Positions 1 to 8,421 of a stretch of 64,000 nt of DNA are shown here, in pieces. A program made the translations under genes and the position numbers. The DNA is from an uncultured Collinsella sp. GTDB taxonomy: Bacteria; Actinomycetota; Coriobacteriia; Coriobacteriales; Coriobacteriaceae. The stretch covers positions 1-64,000 of the forward strand of contig CABSNU010000009.1 of assembly GCA_902479135.1 (NCBI GenBank). The letters are read 5' to 3'. Positions within the stretch are counted from its first letter, which is position 1, and each line of letters opens with the position of its first letter. A model generated the notes under the pieces. It saw only the letters and a list, made by a program, of their open reading frames with translations. It was not told the DNA's origin and did not search any database.

Positions 1-35
1 CGGAAAGAAGCTGCGACGCGGGGGAGGCGACCCCA

Positions 36-1454
36 ATGGCTTTCTCATATCGTCTTTATGATGCCAATCGAAACGAGATACTTGCAGTAAGCAAAGATCT
101 CTTCAATTACATCTCAGAAGTCCAAGCAGGCGAAGTTTGCCCCGACTCCTATAAATCAGACCAAGAATTCCAGTTACTACAATCATGTGGCTACTGCTGC
201 GATTCGCCATTGCAGGACGTCGCTTATCCATCAATTGACCTTTTGAAAGTTAAGCTGGAAAGAAATTTACGGATGATAACCCTTCAGCTGACTCAATCTT
301 GCAACTTCCGATGTGATTACTGTATCTATTCCGAAAACTCCTTATACAACAGAACCCACAGTCATAACTCTATGTCTGTTTCGACGGCCAAACATGCAAT
401 CGAATTCTTTAAGATGCACTCGATTGACAACCCAAACCCGGTCGTAGCATTTTATGGAGGCGAACCTCTCCTTCGATTTAGTGAAATTAAGCTAATTACT
501 CAATATGCAGAACAGGTATTTGAAGGAAAACACATCTCATTTCGAATTACAACCAATTGCTCTCTTTTATCTGAAGATATGGTTAAATTCTTCTTCGATT
601 CTGGGCATGAATTCTATTTGCTAATCAGTCTTGACGGGCCGCAGCAAATCCATGATAAGTCTAGGCATTACGCTAATGGTGAGTCCTCATACCATGCAGT
701 TATAGACAATGTTCATATGATTTTAGACAACCATCCTGAACGCAACAAATATATTCATTTTAATGCCGTAGTCGACACGAACAACATCTATAAAACAGTC
801 TCTTCCTTTGTCTCTTCCTTTATAAATGATAAGGATATCGAGGCTTGCGATGTTCAATTCAACTACTTGGAACGCAACGGACGTATCGCCCCCTACAATG
901 ACAAGTTCTCAAGTCAACTGAATTACGCCTTATTTAAAGCAAGAATTATGGACGAGCGCAAGATCGAAAAAGGAAACTGCAGCGATAGGCTCGCTTCATA
1001 TACGCTTGCAAGCATCAACCAAAACATTAAGCGATTTGCACCTTCGAACATCCCAACAAAAGCTATACCCGGTGGTCCATGCGAGCCAGGAGTTACGCGT
1101 CTATTTGTGACAACAGCAGGAGCGCTTCTTCCTTGCGAAAGGGTCAGCGAAACAACCAAGGACATGTATATCGGTACATTGGATTCAGGATTTGATTTAG
1201 GTCAAATTGAAAAGATGATCAATGTTTCAAAGCTGACCAGCGATTCATGTAAAAAATGTTGGGCATTTCAGCTGTGCACTCAATGCATTAAAAGCGCAGA
1301 TTGCAAAGGAGTAATTAGCCCTGATTACAAACGAACAGCATGCGACAACTCAAAACGAATTGCCTTTGATCGACTTAATCAGAAAATACTTCGCTTTGAG
1401 CTTCATAGACACGAAGTGTCCATTACAACGGCTCTTAAAAGGAACAAGCGATAA
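36..1454 (+). CDS. Radical SAM/SPASM peptide maturase (CLI_3235 / CcpM-like)
   Basis: This is a 472-residue radical SAM enzyme. The S-adenosylmethionine cluster motif CNFRCDYC gives Cys89, Cys93 and Cys96, followed by a FYGGEP segment near residue 140. The C-terminal third is Cys-rich (CEPG, CER, CKKCWAFQLC, CIKSADC), as in SPASM domains that bind auxiliary Fe-S clusters in peptide-modifying enzymes. The next two genes match the partners of the Cys-rich-peptide maturase class known as CLI_3235 (TIGR04068 from memory). The inferred job is installing thioether or similar cross-links on the peptide encoded at 2762-2941. A strong GGGGGAGG sits just before the ATG. The gene is visibly A+T-richer than the rest of the window, suggesting transfer. 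The exact chemistry cannot be read from sequence. Confidence 0.88.
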   Translation: MAFSYRLYDANRNEILAVSKDLFNYISEVQAGEVCPDSYKSDQEFQLLQSCGYCCDSPLQDVAYPSIDLLKVKLERNLRMITLQLTQSCNFRCDYCIYSENSLYNRTHSHNSMSVSTAKHAIEFFKMHSIDNPNPVVAFYGGEPLLRFSEIKLITQYAEQVFEGKHISFRITTNCSLLSEDMVKFFFDSGHEFYLLISLDGPQQIHDKSRHYANGESSYHAVIDNVHMILDNHPERNKYIHFNAVVDTNNIYKTVSSFVSSFINDKDIEACDVQFNYLERNGRIAPYNDKFSSQLNYALFKARIMDERKIEKGNCSDRLASYTLASINQNIKRFAPSNIPTKAIPGGPCEPGVTRLFVTTAGALLPCERVSETTKDMYIGTLDSGFDLGQIEKMINVSKLTSDSCKKCWAFQLCTQCIKSADCKGVISPDYKRTACDNSKRIAFDRLNQKILRFELHRHEVSITTALKRNKR

Positions 1455-1459
1455 TAATC

Positions 1460-2473
1460 ATGAAGACAATTGGACTTATATCTTTCACGAGAGCTGACTA
1501 TCCTCTTCTAATTGGATTGCTAGGAATTGGCTACAATATTCGGGTATCAACACCATGCGGCATTCTACCGGACGGCGTAGATGTTGCCAACCTTGTTAAT
1601 TGCAAAGAAATTGGCATAAGAAATCGAATTAACTATGTAACGACAATCGATGAATCAGACCTGGTTGTCGTTTTATCGACGAAAGAAAGCGCCACAGGAC
1701 TCATAGAATTTAGTAAACACGCTGAAACCTATGCACATTCTGTAAATAAGAAGGTTGTCAGTCAACTCGCCACTGAACAAATTGAGTCTAGCAAAAGCGA
1801 CATGCAGGAATTAGCCCTGATACCAAAAATTGTTGTCGGGAATCTATATACACCCGCCGATTCAACAATTACGTTTAGTAGCATCGTTAGCGAGATGAGA
1901 AAGCACCATCCCAATCTATGCGCTTTGAGCTTCAATCCTTTAAATGAAATCTGGGGCTGCAACACCCTTAGTTTTGATGGTGGCCAATCCGCCGTCATCA
2001 AAATGAATGAGCAGATCAACATCATCATTGAGAATGATAAATCCGACCTAGCTCTATTAGAAACGCCCAATGTGCTTATGAAATACGACGACCACATTTA
2101 CGGAGATTACGGATTAGGATCGATTGCTGCATGTCGAGCTTTCTGCCCTGACTTGGCCATTATCAATATCCCATACACGATAGCCGACTACGACATAATG
2201 CTTGGGCTCATGCCCATAATTGAAACGCTAACGCAAGCAGAGAAAGTTCAATTTGAAATTACAAACGAAGTACTTGACGCCACTGAAGGGTTGGAGACGC
2301 ATAGGTTTCAAATAAGCTATTCATCTAGCGATAAAGCAATTCAAGCAGCAAGAGAACTTCGACTAAGAGGAATGCCCTGTTTCTCAGCCAGCTTAGATCC
2401 AGAAGAATCATTACTATGCTGCAAAACAATCGAGAACGAGTTGTTTGATTTCGATATTGGGGTGCTGAAATGA
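1460..2473 (+). CDS. Peptide maturation system protein, TIGR04066-like
   Basis: This 337-residue protein begins five bases after the radical SAM gene. It has no obvious membrane segment and no catalytic signature that I recognise. Its length, position and N-terminal pattern (MKTIGLISFTRADYPLL, then a repeated short alpha/beta layout) fit the family found beside CLI_3235-class radical SAM maturases (TIGR04066 from memory). It ends in TGA overlapping the next start as ATGA, implying translational coupling with the carrier-like protein. The biochemical role of this family is not established to my knowledge; a scaffold or co-maturase role is only inference from constant neighbourhood. Confidence 0.7.
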   Translation: MKTIGLISFTRADYPLLIGLLGIGYNIRVSTPCGILPDGVDVANLVNCKEIGIRNRINYVTTIDESDLVVVLSTKESATGLIEFSKHAETYAHSVNKKVVSQLATEQIESSKSDMQELALIPKIVVGNLYTPADSTITFSSIVSEMRKHHPNLCALSFNPLNEIWGCNTLSFDGGQSAVIKMNEQINIIIENDKSDLALLETPNVLMKYDDHIYGDYGLGSIAACRAFCPDLAIINIPYTIADYDIMLGLMPIIETLTQAEKVQFEITNEVLDATEGLETHRFQISYSSSDKAIQAARELRLRGMPCFSASLDPEESLLCCKTIENELFDFDIGVLK

Positions 2474-2784
2474 CAGCATATCGTAAAGATGAAACCATCT
2501 ACGCAGAAATCGAAAAAGCGATAAGCAATATTAGAGATTTGGATTTGACTCAATTTGACCAAAATCTAAGAAATCAGCAATTGACCGACCCGCCATTCAA
2601 CTTGTCCTCATCAGATTTAGTTCGACTGCTTATTTATCTTGAAAGCAGGTTTTCTGTTTACGTTGAGTACTCGTCGATTGAAAACCTAGGGTTCAACAGT
2701 GTTGAGGAGGTGAAGAAGGTAATAGAACAGTCAGAAACAATCGAACAATGGGAGGCAGATCATGAGAAGTATTCGTCCATTTAA
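2470..2784 (+). CDS. Acyl-carrier-related protein of the peptide maturation system
   Basis: This is a 104-residue acidic protein whose start overlaps the stop of the previous gene (ATGA). Residues about 40-85 look like an acyl carrier protein: the segment SSSDLVRLLIYLESRF aligns with the ACP helix-II region, and GFNSVEEV follows. The usual Asp-Ser-Leu attachment motif reads Ser-Ser-Ser, so a serine is present at the phosphopantetheine position but its context is degenerate. This matches the acyl carrier-related partner known from CLI_3235-type clusters (TIGR04069 from memory). Whether it carries a prosthetic group, or is only a carrier-shaped adaptor presenting the peptide, is undecided. Its 3' end overlaps the precursor gene. 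Confidence 0.72.
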   Translation: MTAYRKDETIYAEIEKAISNIRDLDLTQFDQNLRNQQLTDPPFNLSSSDLVRLLIYLESRFSVYVEYSSIENLGFNSVEEVKKVIEQSETIEQWEADHEKYSSI

Positions 2785-2941
2785 CATGCATGCAGTAAAT
2801 AGCGTCATTCATTTTGTTAGAAATTGCCCATGCGGTTATTGCAGCTGCATCTACTGCAACATACTGCGCAATTCTCCGCACGAAGCAGAAGTCGGTTCCA
2901 ATTCGATCGAGGCGATGACACGTGGTGGCTACTGGTCCTAA
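2762..2941 (+). CDS. Cys-rich precursor peptide (59 aa), probable RiPP/bacteriocin precursor
   Basis: This short gene overlaps the preceding one by 23 bases and has its own GGGAGG seven bases before the ATG. The product has an N-terminal basic/hydrophobic leader (MRSIRPFNMHAVNSVIHF), then a dense cysteine block NCPCGYCSCIYC with Cys22, 24, 27, 29 and 32 (C-x-C-x2-C-x-C-x2-C), then a hydrophilic tail ending GGYWS. The size and Cys density, and the position inside a radical SAM/SPASM operon, match the precursors of CLI_3235-type systems. The inferred fate is modification by the radical SAM enzyme and export by the convergent ABC protein. It is below usual gene-calling length limits. Mature boundaries are unknown. 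Confidence 0.78.
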   Translation: MRSIRPFNMHAVNSVIHFVRNCPCGYCSCIYCNILRNSPHEAEVGSNSIEAMTRGGYWS

Positions 2942-3461
2942 ATCGAGCAAGACGGCTACAAACGAATATCGAATCTCAATTGAAGGTAACCCTTATCCGC
3001 ATGCTCTAGCTCTCATCAACCCAGCCGGAGACAGCCTCAATATCAAAAGACATGGGTTCACGGGTCCACTAGGACAGCTATTGAGTCTAAAATATACCGT
3101 TTATGACGATGCAAATGAAAAACTCTTTACTGTCGTCGACGGTGGTTTTAGTAACATGCCCAGGGTTGCGCTCATCATCGAACACAAGGAAGTTGCGGTG
3201 TTCGATTATGGCCTAAACAGACTTGAGATGAAGTGCGTAACGAACATACCGAATTACACAATAAAAGGTAACTTCCTATTTGGAGATTACGACATATTCA
3301 GCCAACGGGAAGTGAAGCTATCTTCAGTTATCGTCCTTCAATGTGATAAACAATCGTGCTTTAGCATACAGGTTTTGGATAAAGCCGAATTGGCCGCCGC
3401 AATTGGAATACCCACAGCCATTGCCCTTCTGAGGGCTCGGATTGAAGAGCATCTCGAATAA
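2922..3461 (+). CDS. LURP-one-related (DUF567/Tubby-like fold) protein
   Basis: This 179-residue protein starts at a GTG overlapping the precursor's last codons in another frame. From about residue 45 it follows the LURP-one-related layout of alternating strands: YTVYDDANEKLFTV, then NYTIKGNFLFGDYDIF, then a final hydrophobic helix AIGIPTAIALL. I match this from memory of bacterial LOR proteins. Such proteins are small beta-barrels around a central helix, resembling Tubby, and often bind membranes; their bacterial role is poorly known. Its place as the last gene of the peptide operon suggests a role in immunity, membrane attachment or maturation. That link is inference. The first ~30 residues are less certain because the start codon is not ATG. 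Confidence 0.6.
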   Translation: MVATGPKSSKTATNEYRISIEGNPYPHALALINPAGDSLNIKRHGFTGPLGQLLSLKYTVYDDANEKLFTVVDGGFSNMPRVALIIEHKEVAVFDYGLNRLEMKCVTNIPNYTIKGNFLFGDYDIFSQREVKLSSVIVLQCDKQSCFSIQVLDKAELAAAIGIPTAIALLRARIEEHLE

Positions 3462-3489
3462 ATCGCAAAAAGCAGTTCGTAGCAACGTT

Positions 3490-3519
3490 CAGGAGCTAGA
3501 TAGTTTTTTCTGGCTCCTG
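3490..3519. terminator. Bidirectional terminator between the peptide operon and the ABC gene
   Basis: An 11-bp stem (CAGGAGCTAGA paired with TCTGGCTCCTG, one G-T wobble) encloses a T-rich loop. It lies exactly where the two convergent transcription units meet and overlaps the last codons and stop of the ABC transporter gene. Confidence 0.6.
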
Positions 3520-5100
3520 AAACTGTATTACATAGTCTGCAAATTGTTCGAAACCATGTCCATGATCCGCAATGATGACGATTCGCTCTTTCATCTCCTG
3601 CGCAACCACCATCTTCAAAAAGGATATCGAAGCATTATCTAAATTGTTGCAAGGCTCATCCAAAATAATAACAGAATAACTGCTCAGAAAGGCCCTACAA
3701 AGTAATAGAGAAGCCAGTTCTCCGCCAGACAAATTGTGTCCCCTAGCTCCAATGATGGGATTTACTTCAAATAATTTATCGAGGCTAAAACCCTTCAAAA
3801 GATAGATGAGTTTTTCAGAGTCAATATCTACAAGACCATAGTAAAGAGCCTTCCTGAAAGTTCCCCCCATTATCAAATGTCTTTGCGGCATAGTTGCGCA
3901 GGGTAGCTGGATTAAAGTCGAACCATCGAAAATGACAGTAGACTCATTAACACACAGTCTGCCAGCAACTGGCGACAATAATCCGTTCAATACTTCCAGA
4001 AATGAAGATTTACCACATGCATTAGGGCCGCTTACTAAAACCAGACAAGGTGCCTGTATCGTGCAATCTGGAATTGTTATCCTCTCATTAGTTTCGTTCG
4101 ACGAAAACGAGAGAATGATTCCTTTCCAACTAATTCGATCAGCGTGATCGAAACATATCAAATTAGGTTTTTCAGCTTCCAAAAGATGACGTAATTCCAA
4201 GACACGGTGCAACGATCTAAACGACGGCTGAAGCTGAGCCCAACAATTCAGAACAAGAGGAAAAGGAGAATAGCATAGAAGTACAAGTTGATAGCTCTGC
4301 ACCGCAATCCCGACCGTCAGTCCGCGCTTTGATACAAGGAAAATAAGCAGCAGAACTGAAAGCAAGCCAGTAATGATGTTGCCAGCGTCAACTATTTCAG
4401 TTGCCAATCTCGCAAAGACACTCTCCTCAACTCGAGAGTTCCTGCAGGCTTTAAGCATCTTTTTATAGCGAAGTAATTCCAAGTTAATTGAACGAGAAAT
4501 ACGAATGTAAAGTCGACAATTTATTAGTTGGGCTAAATAAGCAGAACCCCTCGCCTGGGCCTCCAATGCCTTTTCGCTCTTAGTCGATAGCTTACTAAGA
4601 GCGAACGGATATAGAAGCGAAATAAACAATGCCGAAACACAAACAGGAATCAAAAGCAACAAAGAGATATTAGATAGTGCCACAAACGATACCAAACCCG
4701 TCACTAGGCACGGAAGAAACGCAGTTGTAAATATTCCAATCATCGGCTGTAGGTTCCCAGCCTCTTCAATGCGCGATAACAGGTAGTCACTGTCTTTTGC
4801 TAAAACTAAGGGCCGCTCTAAAGCATGGCGGGCAAGCAATCTATAGAAGCGGTTAGTGCCATCGGAAGCCAATTGCTCCGCATATTTTGATCTGAACAGG
4901 TTTGTCACCAGCTCAACTGAGAGCAATACTAGCAGGCCTAACCCAATGCATAAAACGTTACGATAATTAGAGCGAAGCAGGCCATAGTCTATTATCAACG
5001 ATTCAGCTTTAACAACAGACAGCTCCACCAGGGCAGATAAAATGCAGAGCGCCATCAACTTGATTACTGTCGTCTTATTTTGAATAAAAAGCTCTGGCAT
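3496..5100 (-). CDS. ABC transporter, fused permease and ATPase (half-transporter)
   Basis: This 534-residue protein has about six hydrophobic segments in residues 1-300, then a nucleotide-binding domain: Walker A GPNACGKSS, signature LSGGE, Walker B VIILDEPCNNLD and switch histidine in IADHGH. This is the layout of homodimeric type I exporters. It lacks an obvious N-terminal peptidase domain, so leader removal would need another enzyme. It converges on the Cys-rich peptide operon, shares its low G+C content and is therefore the likely exporter or immunity pump for the peptide. A TATAAT-like box lies about 25 bases upstream on the minus strand (5123-5128), and AGGGGA precedes the ATG. Confidence 0.85.
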   Translation of the reverse strand: MPELFIQNKTTVIKLMALCILSALVELSVVKAESLIIDYGLLRSNYRNVLCIGLGLLVLLSVELVTNLFRSKYAEQLASDGTNRFYRLLARHALERPLVLAKDSDYLLSRIEEAGNLQPMIGIFTTAFLPCLVTGLVSFVALSNISLLLLIPVCVSALFISLLYPFALSKLSTKSEKALEAQARGSAYLAQLINCRLYIRISRSINLELLRYKKMLKACRNSRVEESVFARLATEIVDAGNIITGLLSVLLLIFLVSKRGLTVGIAVQSYQLVLLCYSPFPLVLNCWAQLQPSFRSLHRVLELRHLLEAEKPNLICFDHADRISWKGIILSFSSNETNERITIPDCTIQAPCLVLVSGPNACGKSSFLEVLNGLLSPVAGRLCVNESTVIFDGSTLIQLPCATMPQRHLIMGGTFRKALYYGLVDIDSEKLIYLLKGFSLDKLFEVNPIIGARGHNLSGGELASLLLCRAFLSSYSVIILDEPCNNLDNASISFLKMVVAQEMKERIVIIADHGHGFEQFADYVIQFQEPEKTI

Positions 5101-5227
5101 ATGTCCATCCCCTCAACTAATAATTATAGCTAGAAAGATGACATTTTTATTCTATAGCCTTAAGCAGCACGCTTTGCTGACGTCAAATCTTGTCATTACA
5201 AACATGCACCTTAGGCTTAAGACTCAA

Positions 5228-5299
5228 AAAAGGGGCGGCTGAGATGGCCGTCCCCTCCCCATTATCGATCTATCTGGCAAAGGGACAGCCCCTTTGCCG
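5228..5299. other. Intergenic hairpins
   Basis: Two imperfect inverted repeats lie between the ABC gene and the DUF1275 gene. AGGGGCGGC pairs with GCCGTCCCCT (5228-5257, one bulge), and GGCAAAGG pairs with CCTTTGCC around GACAGCC (5276-5299). The second lies directly after the DUF1275 gene and may act as its terminator, although a clear T-run is missing. Confidence 0.35.
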
Positions 5300-5306
5300 C
5301 ATTCGG

Positions 5307-6023
5307 TTACTTTCGGCAGCCCTCTTTCCAAGCCTCGGCCGCAACCTTCCAGCGTAAGCGCAAGTCGCGCTCGCGGTCGATGAACATGATGGCAAACGCG
5401 ACAAACAGCAGCAAGCTCGCCACGACGATGGCGTGCAGGCCCATGCGCTCAATACACCAGTTGCCCAACACGGCGCCAAACACAAAGGTGAAGATCACGC
5501 CAAAGTACAGCAGGCCGTTTTCCAAAAAGCCGCGCCTGTGGGTGATGATGTAATCGTCCACGTTTTGCAGCGCGTTGCGCAAGTTGCCGATGCACATGGT
5601 CGTAGCGATGCCGTGACCGTGGATCTTGCGGAAGCTCTCGACCTGCATGCCGCAGGCAAACGAGGTGAGGCAGTTGGCGAGCAGGTTGAAATTGCCGCCC
5701 GGGATAAAGCTCACGCCCAGCAAGATGACGGCTTCAAAGAACACCGTCACCTGACGCCAGTGGATCACGCTGCCAAACCGCTCGTGTACCAGATCGGCAA
5801 GCATAATACCCACAGCAAACGACACCACAGGGAAGAAGTAGCGCCCCGCAAGTGCCCAATTGCCCTCCGAGATGCTCACGCCCACGAGCAGGATGTTGCC
5901 TGTCTGCGCGTTGGCGAAAACATGGTCGCGCCCAATGTACGAATACACGTCCATAAAGCCACCGGCGAGCGCCAAGATGATGCCCAGCTCAATAGACTCC
6001 GATATCTGTTTGGCACGCTGCAT
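5307..6023 (-). CDS. DUF1275 (YoaK-like) integral membrane protein
   Basis: The product is 238 residues long with about six hydrophobic segments. The N-terminal pattern GGFMDVYSYI...FANAQTGN followed by GMQVESFRKI and TTMCIGNLRN is typical of DUF1275 membrane proteins, whose substrate is unknown. The start at 6023 was chosen because AGGAGG lies about ten bases upstream; longer reading through upstream sequence has no such support. The gene is divergent from the YgiQ-like gene, with about 260 bases between them that must hold both promoters. Confidence 0.85.
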   Translation of the reverse strand: MQRAKQISESIELGIILALAGGFMDVYSYIGRDHVFANAQTGNILLVGVSISEGNWALAGRYFFPVVSFAVGIMLADLVHERFGSVIHWRQVTVFFEAVILLGVSFIPGGNFNLLANCLTSFACGMQVESFRKIHGHGIATTMCIGNLRNALQNVDDYIITHRRGFLENGLLYFGVIFTFVFGAVLGNWCIERMGLHAIVVASLLLFVAFAIMFIDRERDLRLRWKVAAEAWKEGCRK

Positions 6024-6285
6024 CGTCGTGCATCCTCCTTGTTGACGACTCTCTCGTGCGTTGGCGGAAACATAGCCGCCGTTCATACTGTAACCCATTG
6101 ACAACATGGCGTGCGCGCGAGACGGCTTCCCCAACGCGCAGATACACAGTCTGGAAACAAACGGCGGATACAGCACCCGCATCGACGCGCCGATCCGCCA
6201 GCCCATGTACTCCACCAGTCTTTTTAGCCCCGTCCCAAAAAGACTGGTTACAATTACGTGCAGCATACAAACACCGGGAGGGATC

Positions 6286-8421
6286 GTGGCAAAAAAGCCT
6301 CAGCACGCTCAGAACAACCAGCGCAGTCAGCAGGGCAAACAGGGCCAGCAGCAAAAGCGCGGCGGTAAGGCGCAGGGTGGGCGCACCACGCACACCCAGG
6401 CAGCGCCCGCCCGTCCCTGGCGCCCGGGCCGCGATAAGTTCCTCCCCGTCAGCCGCGCCGACATGGATGCGCGCGGCTGGGACCAGTGCGACTTTGTCTA
6501 CATCTGCGGCGACGCTTACGTGGACCACCCCAGCTTTGGCATGGCCATCATCAGCCGCGTCCTTGATGCACACGGTTACAAGGTGGGCATTATCTGCCAG
6601 CCTGACTGGACCGACCCCGCCAGCATCACGGTGCTCGGCGAGCCGCGCCTGGGCTTTCTCGTCAGCGCCGGCAACATGGACTCCATGGTCAACCACTATT
6701 CGGTGACCAAGCACCGCCGCCACACCGACGCCTATACCCCCGGTGGCGAGGAGGGGCGCCGTCCCAACCGTGCCGTCACGGTCTACGGCAACCTCATCCG
6801 CCAGACGTTCAAGGACGCTCCCATCATTATCGGCGGCATCGAGGCGAGCCTGCGCCGTCTGGCCCACTACGACTACTGGCAGGACAAGCTCAAGCGCTCG
6901 GTGCTGCTCGACTCGGGCGCCGACATCCTCATCTACGGCATGGGCGAGCACGCGATCGTCGAGATCGCCGACGCGCTCGACGCGGGACTGCCCGTCGATC
7001 AGATCACCTATATCAACGGCACCGTTTACCGCACAGGCTCACTCGATGAGGTCTACGACTACGACCTGCTGCCCAGCTGGGACGACCTTACCGCCGACAA
7101 GCTCAACTACGCGCGCAGCTTTAACGTGCAACAGCAGAATATGGACCCCATCACCGGACATCGCCTGGTAGAGCCCTACCCCAACAGCGTCTATGTGGTG
7201 CAGAACCCGCCGTCGGCGACGCTCACCACCGATGAGATGGACGAGGTGGCCGAGCTCCCCTACGCACGTGATTGGCATCCCGACTACGACGCGGCAGGCG
7301 GCGTGCCGGCCTTTGCCGAGATCAAGTTTTCGATCAGCTCCAACCGCGGCTGTTTTGGCGAGTGCTCGTTTTGCGCGCTCACCTTCCACCAGGGCCGCGT
7401 GCTGCAGATGCGCAGCCACGACTCGATCATGCGCGAGGCCGAGCTGCTCACGCGCGATCCCGAGTTTAAGGGCTATATCAACGACGTGGGCGGACCGACG
7501 GCAAACTTTAGCCGCCCTGCCTGCGACAAACAGCTCAAACACGGCGTGTGCAAGAACAAGCGCTGCCTGTGGCCGAGCGTATGCAAGAACATGGTGGTCG
7601 ACGAGAGCGGCTACACACAGCTGCTGCGCGACCTGCGTCAGCTGCCGGGCGTCAAAAAGGTCTTCGTGCGCAGCGGCATCCGCTTTGACTACACCATGGC
7701 CGACGCCTCGGACGAGTTTTTGCGCGAGCTGCTGGAGCACCATGTCTCGGGCCAGCTGCGCGTAGCGCCCGAGCACGTGAGCGACGCGGTGCTGTCCGTG
7801 ATGGGCAAGCCGAGCCGTGCCGTCTACGATGCGTTCTGTCGCAAATTTGAGCGCCTGAACCGTGAGTACGGACTCAAGCAGTACGTGGTGCCGTATCTGA
7901 TCTCGAGCCACCCGGGCTCGACCATGAAGGAAGCCGTAGACCTTGCCGAGGCCGTGCGCGACATGGGCTATATGCCCGAACAGGTTCAGGATTTCTACCC
8001 CACGCCGTCCACCATGTCGACCTGCATGTACTACACCGGCGTGGACCCACGCACCATGCAGCCGATCTATGTGGCGCGCGACCCGCACGAAAAAGCCATG
8101 CAGCGCGCACTCATCCAGTATCGCAAGCCCGAGAACTACAAGCTCGTGCGTGAGGCGTTGGAAAAGGCCGGGCGTCGTGACCTGATCGGCTACACCAAGC
8201 ATTGCCTGATTCGCCCCGTGCCGCCACGCCCGGGCGAGATGTCTGCTGGCGGCGGGCATGGCACCGGCAAGAAGGGCGGCAAACCGCATGGCGGCGGCGC
8301 CGGCAAGGGACCCAAAGGCAGCAAGGGGCACGGCGGCATGTCGCGCGCGCAAAACACAGCAGGGCGCAATCGCGCGGCCCAGGGGCGTCAGGGCGCCAAC
8401 GGAGGCGGACGTCGCAACTAG
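6286..8421 (+). CDS. YgiQ family radical SAM protein
   Basis: This is a 711-residue protein of the YgiQ family (UPF0313). The N-terminal segment DFVYICGDAYVDHPSFG and the later SVLLDSGADILIYGMGE are characteristic of the family's cobalamin-domain-like half. The radical SAM motif CFGECSFC lies near residue 370. The substrate of YgiQ is unknown. The start is a GTG at 6286 preceded by GGGAGG; reading further upstream would run into the divergent promoter region. The product begins with a Gln/Lys-rich stretch and ends with a long Gly/Lys/Arg-rich tail (residues ~640-711), probably disordered and nucleic-acid-binding. It converges on the next gene, and the two stop codons share the bases CTAG. Confidence 0.9.
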   Translation: MAKKPQHAQNNQRSQQGKQGQQQKRGGKAQGGRTTHTQAAPARPWRPGRDKFLPVSRADMDARGWDQCDFVYICGDAYVDHPSFGMAIISRVLDAHGYKVGIICQPDWTDPASITVLGEPRLGFLVSAGNMDSMVNHYSVTKHRRHTDAYTPGGEEGRRPNRAVTVYGNLIRQTFKDAPIIIGGIEASLRRLAHYDYWQDKLKRSVLLDSGADILIYGMGEHAIVEIADALDAGLPVDQITYINGTVYRTGSLDEVYDYDLLPSWDDLTADKLNYARSFNVQQQNMDPITGHRLVEPYPNSVYVVQNPPSATLTTDEMDEVAELPYARDWHPDYDAAGGVPAFAEIKFSISSNRGCFGECSFCALTFHQGRVLQMRSHDSIMREAELLTRDPEFKGYINDVGGPTANFSRPACDKQLKHGVCKNKRCLWPSVCKNMVVDESGYTQLLRDLRQLPGVKKVFVRSGIRFDYTMADASDEFLRELLEHHVSGQLRVAPEHVSDAVLSVMGKPSRAVYDAFCRKFERLNREYGLKQYVVPYLISSHPGSTMKEAVDLAEAVRDMGYMPEQVQDFYPTPSTMSTCMYYTGVDPRTMQPIYVARDPHEKAMQRALIQYRKPENYKLVREALEKAGRRDLIGYTKHCLIRPVPPRPGEMSAGGGHGTGKKGGKPHGGGAGKGPKGSKGHGGMSRAQNTAGRNRAAQGRQGANGGGRRN

